Below are positions 54,805-64,000 of a stretch of DNA of 64,000 nt, piece after piece. Each line of letters begins with the position of its first letter. Position 1 is the stretch's first letter. The translations under genes and the position numbers were made by a program. The DNA is from an uncultured Dechloromonas sp. (GTDB lineage: Bacteria; Pseudomonadota; Gammaproteobacteria; Burkholderiales; Rhodocyclaceae): contig NZ_CAMFKO010000004.1 of NCBI RefSeq assembly GCF_945957265.1, positions 62,001-126,000 of the forward strand, read 5' to 3'. Under the pieces are notes generated by a model, which saw nothing but the letters and a program-made list of their open reading frames with translations, had not been told where the DNA came from and ran no database searches.

Positions 54805-57501
54805 TTATTTGATGCTGTACTTGAATTCGCCACCCTTGCCGGCGCTGACCCTGATGCGTTCGACCGCTGCGCCTTCGGCCATGCGGGCAAGCACGGTTTC
54901 GGCTATCTCCGGCAGCAGGGTTCCGTTGAGGATGTGGTCGACGTTGCGGGCACCGGAATCGACTTCGGTGCACCGGCCAAGCACGGCGTCGACCAGCTTG
55001 TCGTCCCAAGCGAAATCGGCCTTGTGATTGGCGGCAATGCGCGCACGGATGCGACCGAGCTTGAGCTCGATGATGCTGACCAGCACGTCATCGGAAATCG
55101 GGTAGTAGGGCACGACCTTCATGCGGCCGAGGAAGGCCGGCTTGAAGGACTTGAACAGAACCGGGCGCAGGGCGTCGGCGAGATCGTCCGCGGCCGGCAT
55201 TTCCCCGTCCGGCCGGTTGAGGCAGGCTTGCATGATCTGACTCGAGCCGACATTGCTGGTGAGAATGATGAGGGTGTTGCGGAAATCGATTTCTCGCCCT
55301 TCGGCATCGTCGAGGACGCCCTTGTCGAAGACCTGGAAGAACAGTTCGAGAACGTCGGGATGCGCCTTTTCGACTTCGTCGAGCAGCACCACGCTGTAGG
55401 GATTGCGGCGTACGGCTTCGGTCAGCACGCCGCCCTCGCCGTAGCCGACGTAGCCCGGCGGCGAGCCCTTGAGGCCGGAAACGCTGTGCGCTTCCTGGTA
55501 CTCGCTCATGTTGATGGTGACGAGCTTGCGTTCGCCGCCGTAGAGGATGTCGGCCAGCGCCAGCGCGGTCTCGGTCTTGCCGACACCGGAGGGACCGACG
55601 AAGAGGAAGACGCCCTTGGGCTTGTTCGGGTCCTCGAGATTGGCACGGGCGGTGCGCACCCGTTGGGCGACGGCTTCCAGCGCATGATCCTGGCCGATCA
55701 CCCGCTCCTGAAGCAGCGGCTTGAGGTTGAGGACGGTGGCGATTTCGTTCTTGACCATCTTGCCGAGCGGAATGCCGGTCCATGCCGCAATGATCTCGGC
55801 GACAACCAGGCCGTCGACCTGCAGCGGCACCATCGGGGATTCGCCCTGCAGCTCGCGCAGTTGCGTCAGGGCCTTGTCGAGTTCCGGATTGCCGGTGCCG
55901 TTGCCGGCCGGCTTTTTGGCGGCCCTGGCCTTTGCTTTCGGGGCCGCCTCGGCCGCTTCGCCGCCTTCGAGCTGGCTGCGCAGTTCAAGAATGCGGCTGA
56001 CCAGGGATTTTTCCTGATCGAAACGGCCCCTGAAAAGCGCAAGATCGGATTCGATGGCAGCAATCTGCGATTTCAGTTCCTTGATCCGCACGTCGTGCCA
56101 GGCGCCGCTGGCAGCCTCGCGTTCCAGTGCGGCGAGCTCGGCTGTTTCGCGCAGCAGGCGCTTGTCGGCCTCGTCGATCAGGGCGGGCGTTGCGCTTTGT
56201 CCGAGCGCGACCTTGGCGCAGGCGGTGTCGAGCACGCTGATCGCCTTGTCAGGCAGCTGGCGGCCGCTGATGTAGCGGTGCGACAGGCGGACGGCTTCGG
56301 TGATGGCTTCGTCGAGCACGCGGATGCCGAAGTGCTTTTCCATCAGCGGCACCATGCCGCGCAGCATGGCCGAGGCCAGGGTTTCGCTCGGCTCCTCGAC
56401 CTTGACGACCTGGAAGCGGCGGGCCAGCGCGGCATCCTTCTCGAAATATTTCTTGTATTCGGCCCAGGTCGTCGCCGCGACGGTGCGCAGCTCGCCCCGG
56501 GCCAGGGCCGGCTTGAGCAGGTTGGCGGCATCGTTCTGGCCGGATTGCCCCCCTGCCCCGATCATGGTGTGCGCTTCGTCGATGAACAGGATGATCGGTT
56601 TCGGGCTTTTCTTGACCTCGTCGATGACGTTTTTCAGGCGGTTCTCGAACTCGCCCTTGACGCTCGCGCTGGCCTGCAGCAGCCCCATGTCCAGCGTGTG
56701 CAGCTCGACGCCGAGCAAGGGTGGTGGTACGTCATCCTGGGCGATGCGCAGGGCCAGCCCTTCGACCACGGCGGTCTTGCCGACGCCCGCTTCGCCGGTG
56801 AGGATGGGGTTGTTCTGGCGCCGCCGCATCAGGATGTCGATGACCTGGCGGATTTCGGCATCGCGGCCGATGACCGGATCGACCTTGCCGTCACGGGCAC
56901 GCTGCGTCAGGTTGGTGGTGAATTGGTCGAGGGCCGGCGTCTTGCCGCCTTGAGGAGAAGCGGCGAGCAAGGGGTCGTCGCCCTCCCCGCCTTCCTGCGC
57001 GGCGCTCAGGCCGGCTACTTCGGCGGCCTCGGCGGAGCCTTCGGTGAGCTTGTCGAAATTGTGCTTGAGTTCGTCGAGTCGTACCTTGGCCAACAGCTTG
57101 GCGCCGCGGAAGGCCAGCTGCGACAGCTCCGGTTCGGTGAGCAGGGCCAGCAGCAGGTGGCCGGAACGGATGCGCGGCAGGCGTGCATCCAGCGAGGCGA
57201 TCAGCCAGGCTTGTTCGAGCAGCTTGAGGATGTGCGTCGAAAACACCGGGGTCCGCGTGTTGCCGTTCTTGAAGCGAGCGATTTCCTGATCCAGCTCACG
57301 CTCCAGGCCGGTCGGGCTGATGCCGTTGCGTTGGGCGATGAGCAGCAGATCCGTACCCTGGTTTTCGAGTATCGCCAGCAGCAAATGTTCAAGATCGACC
57401 TCGTAGTTGCCCCGCGCCATGCACAGGCTGGCCGCACGCTCGGCAGCCTGGCGGCAGGTGGTGTTGAGTTTGCTGATCAGGGTCTTCAGGGAGGTGCTCA
57501 T
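54805..57501 (-). CDS. clpV: T6SS sheath-disassembly ATPase ClpV (TssH)
   Basis: 898-aa AAA+ ATPase. N-domain 1-160, first ATPase site GEAGVGKT with LFIDEAHT, coiled M-domain, second site GPSGVGKTETAL with VVLLDEVEKAH, C-terminal D2-small domain. An Ala/Lys-rich insert (KAKARAAKKPAGNGTGNP) extends the M-domain end. It recycles contracted TssBC sheath. Located 13 bases after tssG. Confidence 0.96.
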   Translation of the reverse strand: MSTSLKTLISKLNTTCRQAAERAASLCMARGNYEVDLEHLLLAILENQGTDLLLIAQRNGISPTGLERELDQEIARFKNGNTRTPVFSTHILKLLEQAWLIASLDARLPRIRSGHLLLALLTEPELSQLAFRGAKLLAKVRLDELKHNFDKLTEGSAEAAEVAGLSAAQEGGEGDDPLLAASPQGGKTPALDQFTTNLTQRARDGKVDPVIGRDAEIRQVIDILMRRRQNNPILTGEAGVGKTAVVEGLALRIAQDDVPPPLLGVELHTLDMGLLQASASVKGEFENRLKNVIDEVKKSPKPIILFIDEAHTMIGAGGQSGQNDAANLLKPALARGELRTVAATTWAEYKKYFEKDAALARRFQVVKVEEPSETLASAMLRGMVPLMEKHFGIRVLDEAITEAVRLSHRYISGRQLPDKAISVLDTACAKVALGQSATPALIDEADKRLLRETAELAALEREAASGAWHDVRIKELKSQIAAIESDLALFRGRFDQEKSLVSRILELRSQLEGGEAAEAAPKAKARAAKKPAGNGTGNPELDKALTQLRELQGESPMVPLQVDGLVVAEIIAAWTGIPLGKMVKNEIATVLNLKPLLQERVIGQDHALEAVAQRVRTARANLEDPNKPKGVFLFVGPSGVGKTETALALADILYGGERKLVTINMSEYQEAHSVSGLKGSPPGYVGYGEGGVLTEAVRRNPYSVVLLDEVEKAHPDVLELFFQVFDKGVLDDAEGREIDFRNTLIILTSNVGSSQIMQACLNRPDGEMPAADDLADALRPVLFKSFKPAFLGRMKVVPYYPISDDVLVSIIELKLGRIRARIAANHKADFAWDDKLVDAVLGRCTEVDSGARNVDHILNGTLLPEIAETVLARMAEGAAVERIRVSAGKGGEFKYSIK

Positions 57502-57514
57502 CGCGATGGTCTGT

Positions 57515-58579
57515 CTATTGAATGAAATGGGTGAGATAGGCGGTGTCGGCGCGGTCCTGTCCGGCCGGTCGGCTCAGCATGAAACTGTCGTAGCCCAGGC
57601 GGCAGCCGCCGCTGCCGCCCAGGGTCGCGGGTTTGACGTCTTCGGCGCGCAGGATGGGCCTGATTTCGTATTCGAACTGGCCGCCGGTCGCCAGCGAGAG
57701 AATCTTTTCGAGAGCCGCCGCCAGTTCGCCCTTGGGGAGAAAGTCCATGTAGCGGGCATGGCGCAGCGGTCCGATGTGGATGCGGACGCGCAAATTGCGC
57801 TGCCAGACGCGTTCGCCGACCAAGGCATTGCCGCCCAGCGTGGCGTTTCGGCTGCCCAGGCAACTACGCTGCTCGCCCGGCACGACATACCAGTGGCCGA
57901 CGAACTGTTCGATCCGCACGGCTTCGCGGAAATACGCGCCGAGTACCCGCTGCAGGGCCTCGGCTGAAAGCGGCCGCTGGCGGAGCAAGCCGGTCAGCCA
58001 GGCAATCGACTCATCGTCGATGGCGCCCGGGGCTGCGCTCAGGCGTTCGCGCAGTGCGTCGAAGCCCAGGCCGCCGAGCGCCAGTACCAGCGGCAGAAAA
58101 CGGTTCTGGCGATTGGTCTCGTACAGGATGGGCAGGCGGTATTTTTTCCAGGCACGGTAGAAATGACCGACCGCGCGGTTGGTGAACAGGTCGAGGAAGG
58201 CGCGGCCCGATTCATCCTTCTTGAAACGGGTGTGGCTGATGACCTGCTCGGTGTAGTGGATCGGCAAGGTGCCGTTGATCCCCAGCATGCCCATGAAACT
58301 GGGGGTGAGCTCGATCCGTTCGAGTTCGCCGGTGTTCAGCCCCTCGTCGTCGAGGCGATAGGTTGGCGCGATGGCATCGACCTGGCTGGGGGCGAAACCC
58401 AGGCGCAGCGAATTGCGGAAGCGGATGCGTTCGTTGACCACATCGCCGCCCTGCCCGCGCGCATCCCGGGCAAAGACGATTTCGTAGAGGCGAACGAGCT
58501 GGAAGAACTCGTAGCGCTCGGGTTCCTGCAGGCTGTGGTCGACTAGAGGAGGATCGAGTCGCCGTTGCGGGGTGCGCAT
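57515..58579 (-). CDS. tssG: T6SS baseplate protein TssG
   Basis: 354 aa. PERYEFFQLVRLYEI near the start, FRNSLRLGFAPSQV and SFMGMLGINGTLPIHYTEQV are TssG hallmarks. With TssF and TssE it forms the baseplate wedge. Overlaps tssF by 37 bases. Confidence 0.95.
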   Translation of the reverse strand: MRTPQRRLDPPLVDHSLQEPERYEFFQLVRLYEIVFARDARGQGGDVVNERIRFRNSLRLGFAPSQVDAIAPTYRLDDEGLNTGELERIELTPSFMGMLGINGTLPIHYTEQVISHTRFKKDESGRAFLDLFTNRAVGHFYRAWKKYRLPILYETNRQNRFLPLVLALGGLGFDALRERLSAAPGAIDDESIAWLTGLLRQRPLSAEALQRVLGAYFREAVRIEQFVGHWYVVPGEQRSCLGSRNATLGGNALVGERVWQRNLRVRIHIGPLRHARYMDFLPKGELAAALEKILSLATGGQFEYEIRPILRAEDVKPATLGGSGGCRLGYDSFMLSRPAGQDRADTAYLTHFIQ

Positions 58580-60375
58580 CGGATCAATTCCTCTCCGGTT
58601 CGCTGGGAGACGACCACCAGCTGGATAAAACTGTTCATGCCGACATAGAGACCGAGAAAGTGGTCGATGCAGCGGACGAAGACATCGAGGCCGCTACCGG
58701 CGAAGCTCGTTTCGTCGATGGCGAGCCGGACTTCGACGCCGCGCACGAAGCAGGCGAAGGGTTGGCCGGACATCCACACCGTTTTTTCCGACTGGGCAAT
58801 GGCCAGTACGCCTTCGATCTGGCGGCGGCTGGCTGCGCTTCTCGGCAAATCGTAGAGCGCCAGCATTTCCTGAAACGCAGCCAGCCCACTCGCGGTGAGC
58901 GACAGGTGATTCAGCGCCAGGTGCGAAACGATGCGCCATTGGCCATCGCCGCGATGGTCGAAGCGGCAGGGCTGGCTCGGTTTGCGCAGCAGCTTGATCG
59001 AGCGAACGCTGGAGCCGCCTTCGAGAAACAGGTCGCCGGATGGCAGGCCGACCGACATCAGCGTGGGCAGGTCGCGATTGGTGCAGGTGAGCTGCAGGCT
59101 CAATACGTCGGTTTTCGGCTGCACCGGATCGAAATCGGCATCGACGACGGACAGCGAGGTCTCGTAGCCCGGGCTCGTTTCAGCCACCAGGTGGTCGCGC
59201 TGGGCATACCAGTAGTAGCCGTTGCGCTCGGGCGTTTCGCCGTGGCGCAAGGAAAAGAAGGGGCGGAACTCGGTGATCGATTCGCCTTGCGGCGTCTGCC
59301 GCACGCGGCGAACCGAGTCGATGGCATACACGTCGTAGGCGAATGCCCGTCGGCTGTCGGCCACCACCGGATAGCCGGTCTGGCGATGATTGACGCGTAT
59401 CGGATCGCCGCGTTGGGGAAAGAGGTTGACCACGGGCACGCAACCCAGACGCAGGTTGTGCGAGGTCAGCGTCTGCAGCAGCCGGGAGGCATCGCTGTCG
59501 GCGCGCAGGTCGCCCAGCGCGACATGCAGCTCGAGTTTTTCCTCGTGATGCAGGCTGGAGGGGATTGCTTCGAGATGAATGTCGAAGAAATTGAATTTTT
59601 CCGGGAAGCAGAAGTACTCGGTCAGGTAGCGATAGGCGCCATGCGTCGTGGCCGGCATGTCGATGAGCGCCTCATCCTCGCCGAAGCCGACCGCGCCGAT
59701 CAGGTTCTCGCGGGCTACCCGCCAACGCCGGTCGGAGCCGGCGGCGTAAACCTTCAGCCGACGCAGGAACAGCGCATCGCGTAGCGCCGATGCAACCGAA
59801 GGCTCGGCATCGATATAGACCCGCAATTTGTCGAGCTTGCCTATCCCGCCCTCCTGGCCCGAGCCGCGCAAGGTCAGCGCAAACGACAGCAAGGCATTGC
59901 AGCCCACCGGCAGGCGAACCTCGCTGGGCGCATGGGCGATCGGATCGAAGTGCAAATCCCCCAGCGAGACCGGCGCCAGCCGGACATCCCAGGCCGTCCG
60001 GAATTTGCAGATGGCGCCCTTGATCGGCCGCGAGTGCAATTCGGTGCCGCGCGGAATCGTGGTCACCGAGGTCAGCTCCGCGCCGCCATGGTCGACATGG
60101 GCGATCGAACAGCTGGGGAAAGGGCGCAGGTAATGCGGATAGAGGACATTCAGCAAGGCCTCGGTGAACTGCGGGTAGCTGTCCTCGAGCTTCTTGGAGA
60201 CGCGTGCCGTCAGCAAGGCAAAGGACTGGATCATCCGTTCGACATGGGGATCGTCGCAACCCTCGCCGGAGAGCAGCAACTGGGCGGCGAGCTTGGGATA
60301 GCGCTCGGCGAACTGGCGGGAATGCTGGCGCAGGAAGGCCAGTTCGCGTTCGTAGTACGGCAGCAGATCTTCCAT
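58543..60375 (-). CDS. tssF: T6SS baseplate protein TssF
   Basis: 610 aa. LPYYERELAFLRQHSRQFAERYPKLA start, CDDPHVERMIQSFALLTARV and LNVLYPHYLRPFPS are typical. GGAG ribosome-binding site; start overlaps the tssE stop (TGATG). Confidence 0.95.
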   Translation of the reverse strand: MEDLLPYYERELAFLRQHSRQFAERYPKLAAQLLLSGEGCDDPHVERMIQSFALLTARVSKKLEDSYPQFTEALLNVLYPHYLRPFPSCSIAHVDHGGAELTSVTTIPRGTELHSRPIKGAICKFRTAWDVRLAPVSLGDLHFDPIAHAPSEVRLPVGCNALLSFALTLRGSGQEGGIGKLDKLRVYIDAEPSVASALRDALFLRRLKVYAAGSDRRWRVARENLIGAVGFGEDEALIDMPATTHGAYRYLTEYFCFPEKFNFFDIHLEAIPSSLHHEEKLELHVALGDLRADSDASRLLQTLTSHNLRLGCVPVVNLFPQRGDPIRVNHRQTGYPVVADSRRAFAYDVYAIDSVRRVRQTPQGESITEFRPFFSLRHGETPERNGYYWYAQRDHLVAETSPGYETSLSVVDADFDPVQPKTDVLSLQLTCTNRDLPTLMSVGLPSGDLFLEGGSSVRSIKLLRKPSQPCRFDHRGDGQWRIVSHLALNHLSLTASGLAAFQEMLALYDLPRSAASRRQIEGVLAIAQSEKTVWMSGQPFACFVRGVEVRLAIDETSFAGSGLDVFVRCIDHFLGLYVGMNSFIQLVVVSQRTGEELIRCAPRNGDSILL

Positions 60376-60851
60376 CAGGCTCCCGGGCGCCGCTGGCGGC
60401 TGACCGAATATTGCAGGCTGGTCGGGGTCAGCAGGGCGTCGAAACTGACGGGCTCCTGGGCCGGGCGGACGACCAGAACGGCATTGATCGAGAAATAGAG
60501 GGCGTTCACCGTCTTGCGCTGCAATTCCAGGTCGACGCGAACATCGCGCAAACGCGGTTCGTGCGCGGCGATGGCCGATTCGATGGAGGTGCAGATCTGC
60601 CGCCGATGATGAACATTGGCCAGGCTGAGCGCGGCAAAATCGGCCAGGCCGAAGCTGGCGACGGAACGGCTGACCAGCGGCAGCGACTCGGCCGCCGCCT
60701 CGTCGAGCGCCATGCGGGTATTGAGCAGCGCTTCGAGGTCGCGGGCCACCGAATCCTTGAGTTGTTCAAGCGACAGGCGGCGTCGCACAGCGCCCACGGG
60801 CTGGTCGTCGAATAGCTTGTCGAAAAGGGATGGTTCGAAGCCCTTGTTCAT
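60375..60851 (-). CDS. tssE: T6SS baseplate protein TssE
   Basis: 158-aa gp25-like wedge protein: PSLFDKLFDD, SVASFGLADFAALS, and IESAIAAHEPRLRDVRVDL. The start codon comes right after a terminator-like hairpin, with no visible Shine-Dalgarno sequence outside the stem, so translation should be weak or coupled to hairpin opening. Confidence 0.93.
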   Translation of the reverse strand: MNKGFEPSLFDKLFDDQPVGAVRRRLSLEQLKDSVARDLEALLNTRMALDEAAAESLPLVSRSVASFGLADFAALSLANVHHRRQICTSIESAIAAHEPRLRDVRVDLELQRKTVNALYFSINAVLVVRPAQEPVSFDALLTPTSLQYSVSRQRRPGA

Positions 60852-60852
60852 G

Positions 60853-60880
60853 AAAAACGGCGGAACGCCGGTTCCGCCGT
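60853..60880 (-). terminator. Terminator between hcp and tssE
   Basis: On the minus strand ACGGCGGAAC pairs with GTTCCGCCGT around CGGC, followed by five T and then the tssE ATG. It should give more hcp than baseplate mRNA. Confidence 0.85.
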
Positions 60881-60899
60881 GTTCTCCACGTAGGTGGTA

Positions 60900-61436
60900 T
60901 CAGGTGAGGTTCGGCGTGTTGTTGGCCAGGTTCCAGGCACCCTGGATGTTGACCTTGGTGCCCTTCTTGCCATCGACCCCGAGTTCATCGTAAGTCCACT
61001 TCACCGCCGAATATTTCAGCGCGAAGCTTTCCTTGGGAATCCCCTCCTCGACCACCGACGGCGAAACCGAGGAAACAATGGCGTTCTTCAGTTCGATCTT
61101 CAGGTACTGGTGGCGGTTCTGCGAGGAAGACGGACCGCCGGCGTTGTTCTGACCACCCAGGGCGCGATAGAAGTAAATGATGACATCGTTGACCACCAGG
61201 CCGGACGAGCATGCCTGGTACAGCTTGGGGCTGGAGGCATCGATGTCCTTGGTGAAGATCATTTCGCCATGCTCGACGCGTTCGGCGGTATGCCCCCCCG
61301 CGGAAGAGGCGGTAGCCGATTTCGGCTGGCGCATGGTGTGCGCCCAGCTGTAAACCTCGACGGTGTCCTTGTGCTTGGCATCGCGGGAATCGCCCTTGAT
61401 GTCGCTGCTTTTGAACTCGACGTAAATATCCTTCAT
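60900..61436 (-). CDS. hcp: T6SS tube protein Hcp (TssD)
   Basis: 178 aa, starting MKDIYVEFKSSDIKGDSRD, with EMIFTKDIDASSPKLYQAC and LKIELKNAIVSSVSPSV. Hexameric rings stack into the inner tube and are expelled. GGAG precedes the ATG; 20 bases separate its stop from the terminator. Confidence 0.96.
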   Translation of the reverse strand: MKDIYVEFKSSDIKGDSRDAKHKDTVEVYSWAHTMRQPKSATASSAGGHTAERVEHGEMIFTKDIDASSPKLYQACSSGLVVNDVIIYFYRALGGQNNAGGPSSSQNRHQYLKIELKNAIVSSVSPSVVEEGIPKESFALKYSAVKWTYDELGVDGKKGTKVNIQGAWNLANNTPNLT

Positions 61437-61469
61437 TTCTGTATTCTCCGGAACGGTTGTGGGAAACGA

Positions 61470-62954
61470 TTAGCCCTTGCTGGATTGCGGCAATTCGGCC
61501 ACCAGACGGAGCGAGACGGACAGTTCGTCCAGCTGGAAATGCGGACGAATGAACGACACGGCGCGATAGACGCCGGGGCGCCCAGGCACTTCGCTGACTT
61601 CGACCGAGGCTTCGCGCAACGGGAATTGCGCCTTGGTTTCCTGCGATGCCGAGTCGTCCGCCGTCACGTACTGGTCGATCCAGCGCTGCAGGTAGTTCTG
61701 GACATTGGATGCCGAGGCGAAGCTGCCGATCTTGTCGCGCATCATCGCCTTCATGTAGTGAGCGATGCGCGACACGGCGAACATGTACTGCAACTGGGCC
61801 GACAGCGACGCGTTGGCGTTGGCCGAATCGGTGTCGTACTTCTTTGCCTTCTGCGCCGACTGGGCGCCGAAGAAGGCGGCGTAATCGGTATTCTTGCAAT
61901 GCACCAGCGGAATGAAGCCGAGGTCGCTCAGCTCCTTTTCACGACGGTCGGTGATGGCCACCTCGGTCGGGCACTTGAGCGCCACCTCGCCGTCGTCGGT
62001 GCGGAAGGTATGCGTCGGCAGGTCCTCGACCAGGCCTCCGCCCTCGACGCCGCGAATGGCGGCGCACCAGCCGTAGTTCTCGAAGGCAGCCGTCAGTCGG
62101 GCGGCAAAGGCGAAGGCCGCGTTGCACCACAGGTACTTGTCGTGATCGGTGCCGTCGACGTCTTCGACGAAATTGAAACCCTCGGTCACTTCGCCGTCGA
62201 TCGGGTTGTACGGCAGGCGCCCCAGGAAGCGCGGCAGCGCCAGGCCGACGTAGCGCGAGTCCTCGGATTCGCGGAAGGACTTCCACTTGGCGTATTCGAC
62301 GGTGTCGAACACCTTGCCCATGTCGCGCGGCCGGCCCAGCTCGGTATAGCTGTCGAGCCCGAACAGCTGCGGTGCCGCCGAGGCGATGAAGGGGGCGTGC
62401 GCCGCCGCGGCGATGTGCGACATCTGGTCGATGAAGTACATGTCTTCCGGCTGGCGGGAGATTTCGTACTGGCCGATCAGCGTTCCGAACGGCGCGCCGC
62501 CGAAGGTGCCGAATTCCTCTTCGTACACCTTCTTGAACAGGGCGCTCTGGTCGAAATCGATGGCTGTCTTGAAATCCTTGACCAGGTCGCGCTTGGCGGC
62601 ATTGAACAGCTTGATCTTGAGCTGCTGGCCGGTCGACGTCTGCTTGCACAGGTAGTGCAGCCCCGTCCAGGCGCTTTCGAGCGCCTGGAACTCGGGCGCA
62701 TGCATGACCTCGCTGAGCTGCTCCGAGATCAGGCGATCCAGCTCGGCCACCCGCGCATCGAGCGATGCGGCGAGGTTTTCCGAAACAAGCACTTCGCCGT
62801 CGAGAACCTGGCTGACCAGTTCGCTGATGATGTCGCGGGCACGGTTCTTTTCCTGCTCGGACTGGGCGACCCGGCTTTCCTCGATGATCTTGTCGAGCAG
62901 GCCGGATTCCTGAACGCCGGCAGCGTTTCCGGCGATGGCGGTTTGCAGGCTCAC
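61470..62954 (-). CDS. tssC: T6SS sheath large subunit TssC (VipB)
   Basis: 494 aa. LLDKIIEESRVAQSEQEKNR, ALESAWTGLHYLCKQT, and C-terminal YRAVSFIRPHFQLDELSVSLR are typical. GTG start at 62954 overlaps the tssB stop by 4 bases. Confidence 0.96.
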   Translation of the reverse strand: MSLQTAIAGNAAGVQESGLLDKIIEESRVAQSEQEKNRARDIISELVSQVLDGEVLVSENLAASLDARVAELDRLISEQLSEVMHAPEFQALESAWTGLHYLCKQTSTGQQLKIKLFNAAKRDLVKDFKTAIDFDQSALFKKVYEEEFGTFGGAPFGTLIGQYEISRQPEDMYFIDQMSHIAAAAHAPFIASAAPQLFGLDSYTELGRPRDMGKVFDTVEYAKWKSFRESEDSRYVGLALPRFLGRLPYNPIDGEVTEGFNFVEDVDGTDHDKYLWCNAAFAFAARLTAAFENYGWCAAIRGVEGGGLVEDLPTHTFRTDDGEVALKCPTEVAITDRREKELSDLGFIPLVHCKNTDYAAFFGAQSAQKAKKYDTDSANANASLSAQLQYMFAVSRIAHYMKAMMRDKIGSFASASNVQNYLQRWIDQYVTADDSASQETKAQFPLREASVEVSEVPGRPGVYRAVSFIRPHFQLDELSVSLRLVAELPQSSKG

Positions 62955-63463
62955 TGGCGTTCTCCTTCGCTTTTCTTGCCGCCCAGGCTTTGCAACTGTT
63001 CGGTGCTGTTCAGCACGTCATTGAGCAGGTCCTCGAGCTTTTCGTTGCCGGCCAGCTTGTTGCGCAGGTCGGCCAGTTTGGCGCGGGCTTCCTGCAGCTT
63101 GCGCAGCGGCTCCACTTGCTGAACCACGGACTCGGGGCGGAAATCCTCGAATTTGCTGAACTCGATATCGACGCCCAGCTCGCCCCCCTCGGGGGTCAGG
63201 CGGTTCTTGACACGGTAGGCAGCGCGCGGCGCCATGCCCGCCATGACGTCGTCGAAGTTGTCCATGTCCACATTGACGAATTTGCGATCGCGAACCTTGC
63301 CCTGATCCTGCTTCGACTGAGCCGCGAAATCGCCCAGTACGCCAACGACGAACGGAAGCTCCTTGACCTCGATCGCGTCGCCGATTTCGACGTCGTACGT
63401 CAATTGAACGCGCGGCGGACGAACCTTCTGCAAGCGCTTCTGAACACTTTCCTTTTTTGCCAC
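62951..63463 (-). CDS. tssB: T6SS sheath small subunit TssB (VipA)
   Basis: 170 aa: QKRLQKVRPPRVQLTYDVEI at the start, ELPFVVGVLGDFAAQS and FVNVDMDNFDDVMA. GTG start with GGAGG at good spacing. Forms the contractile sheath with TssC. Confidence 0.96.
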   Translation of the reverse strand: MAKKESVQKRLQKVRPPRVQLTYDVEIGDAIEVKELPFVVGVLGDFAAQSKQDQGKVRDRKFVNVDMDNFDDVMAGMAPRAAYRVKNRLTPEGGELGVDIEFSKFEDFRPESVVQQVEPLRKLQEARAKLADLRNKLAGNEKLEDLLNDVLNSTEQLQSLGGKKSEGERQ

Positions 63464-63541
63464 TTGAACCTCCAGAACAAATACTGAAATCGACGAGCAG
63501 TTGTCTATGCAATCAAAAATACGCGTTTTGCATTGATGCGA

Positions 63542-64000
63542 TTACTTCAGGGCACCGAACGGATTGCCGGACGATGCTTGCGGTTTCGCCGCCGAAGGCT
63601 GGGCCGCGGAAGGCTGGCCGCCAACCGCCGCAGGCCTGGGGCGAATGACCGAGGGCGCGGGCTTTTTCTTCTTGTCGTCCAGCGGAACAAGAACATCCTC
63701 ACCCAGCGTTTCGCGCATCACCTTGGCCAAGCCGACCGCATCGGAACGGGCGTCGCCCTTCAGTTCCACATCGCCGCGCAGGTCGGCCAGCGATTGCGCC
63801 GCGACGCGCAGGCCGCCGACGGCGCGAATGCTCTTGGCGGTGCGATCCGCGCTGTCGCGCTGCAGCGCCTCTTCGGCGGCCACGATGGCTTGCGCGTAGT
63901 TTTCACCGTCAAAATGGATTTTGGCCATGCGGACCCAGGGGTCCTTCCGTCCGGGATTTTTCTTTGCCAAATCACTCAATATTTTTACAGCTTCTTCGCG
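63542..64000 (-). CDS. T6SS-linked TPR-like protein (5' end outside window)
   Basis: The reading frame is still open at the right edge (152 residues visible), so the true start lies beyond. The visible N-part has tetratricopeptide-like repeats (DPWVRMAKIHFDGENYAQAIVAAEEALQRD). The C-terminus is Ala/Pro/Lys-rich and disordered (KKKKPAPSVIRPRPAAVGG). An ATG at 63979 would give 145 aa but would start inside the helical repeat. First gene before tssB; role unknown. Confidence 0.7.
   Translation of the reverse strand, partial: REEAVKILSDLAKKNPGRKDPWVRMAKIHFDGENYAQAIVAAEEALQRDSADRTAKSIRAVGGLRVAAQSLADLRGDVELKGDARSDAVGLAKVMRETLGEDVLVPLDDKKKKPAPSVIRPRPAAVGGQPSAAQPSAAKPQASSGNPFGALK

Overview
The window looks like a piece of a betaproteobacterial chromosome, most likely Rhodocyclales (Dechloromonas/Azonexus-like). 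This rests on gene content and order: yceD-rpmF-plsX-fabHDG-acpP-fabF, rpoE-rseC-degP-lepA-lepB-rnc-era-recO-pdxJ-acpS-nagZ, efp next to earP, and uvrC-pgsA-tRNAs. High G+C third positions and antisense shadow frames support it. No taxonomic marker gene is present, so the family assignment is inference.

Bases 1-38,980 are core chromosome. They hold moaA (cut by the window edge), tRNA-Asn, an AsmA-like protein, an aromatic aminotransferase, uvrB, a low-molecular-weight phosphatase, rne, and rluC-HAD-Rieske-sppA. A SAM methyltransferase and the Maf nucleotidase yceF follow, then the fatty-acid cluster, ygfX, nadB, and the envelope-stress and translation cluster (rpoE to nagZ). EF-P and its arginine rhamnosyltransferase EarP, a family-5-like uracil-DNA glycosylase, uvrC, pgsA, four tRNAs and a DUF1178 gene complete the stretch.

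Bases 39,009-48,976 are an integrated filamentous phage (inovirus) of about 10 kb. It lies between two copies of the 14-base core TGCGAATTATGCGC. The left copy sits in a good 28-bp XerC/XerD dif site, so this looks like an integrative element that uses host Xer recombinases at the chromosomal dif. Read leftward, its structural operon runs: Rep (Rep_trans/RstA type), ssDNA-binding protein, several small proteins, major coat protein, adsorption protein, pVI-like protein, Zot/pI, and a DUF4124-like protein. A rightward module carries two regulators, a highly folded 435-bp non-coding region, and a full-length ParB-like protein. The palindrome GTTTCGCATGCGAAAC (or its inner 14 bases) occurs four times, all inside the phage. 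Together with ParB this suggests a ParB/parS-like system carried by a filamentous phage, which is the most unusual thing in the window.

Bases 49,170-64,000 hold a leftward type VI secretion locus: a TPR-like protein (partial), tssB, tssC, hcp, a terminator, tssE, tssF, tssG, clpV/tssH, vgrG, a putative VgrG-linked cargo effector and a periplasmic FGE-sulfatase-domain protein. The sheath, baseplate-wedge, tube, spike and recycling ATPase are present. The membrane complex (tssJLM), tssK and tssA are not in view and may lie beyond the right edge.
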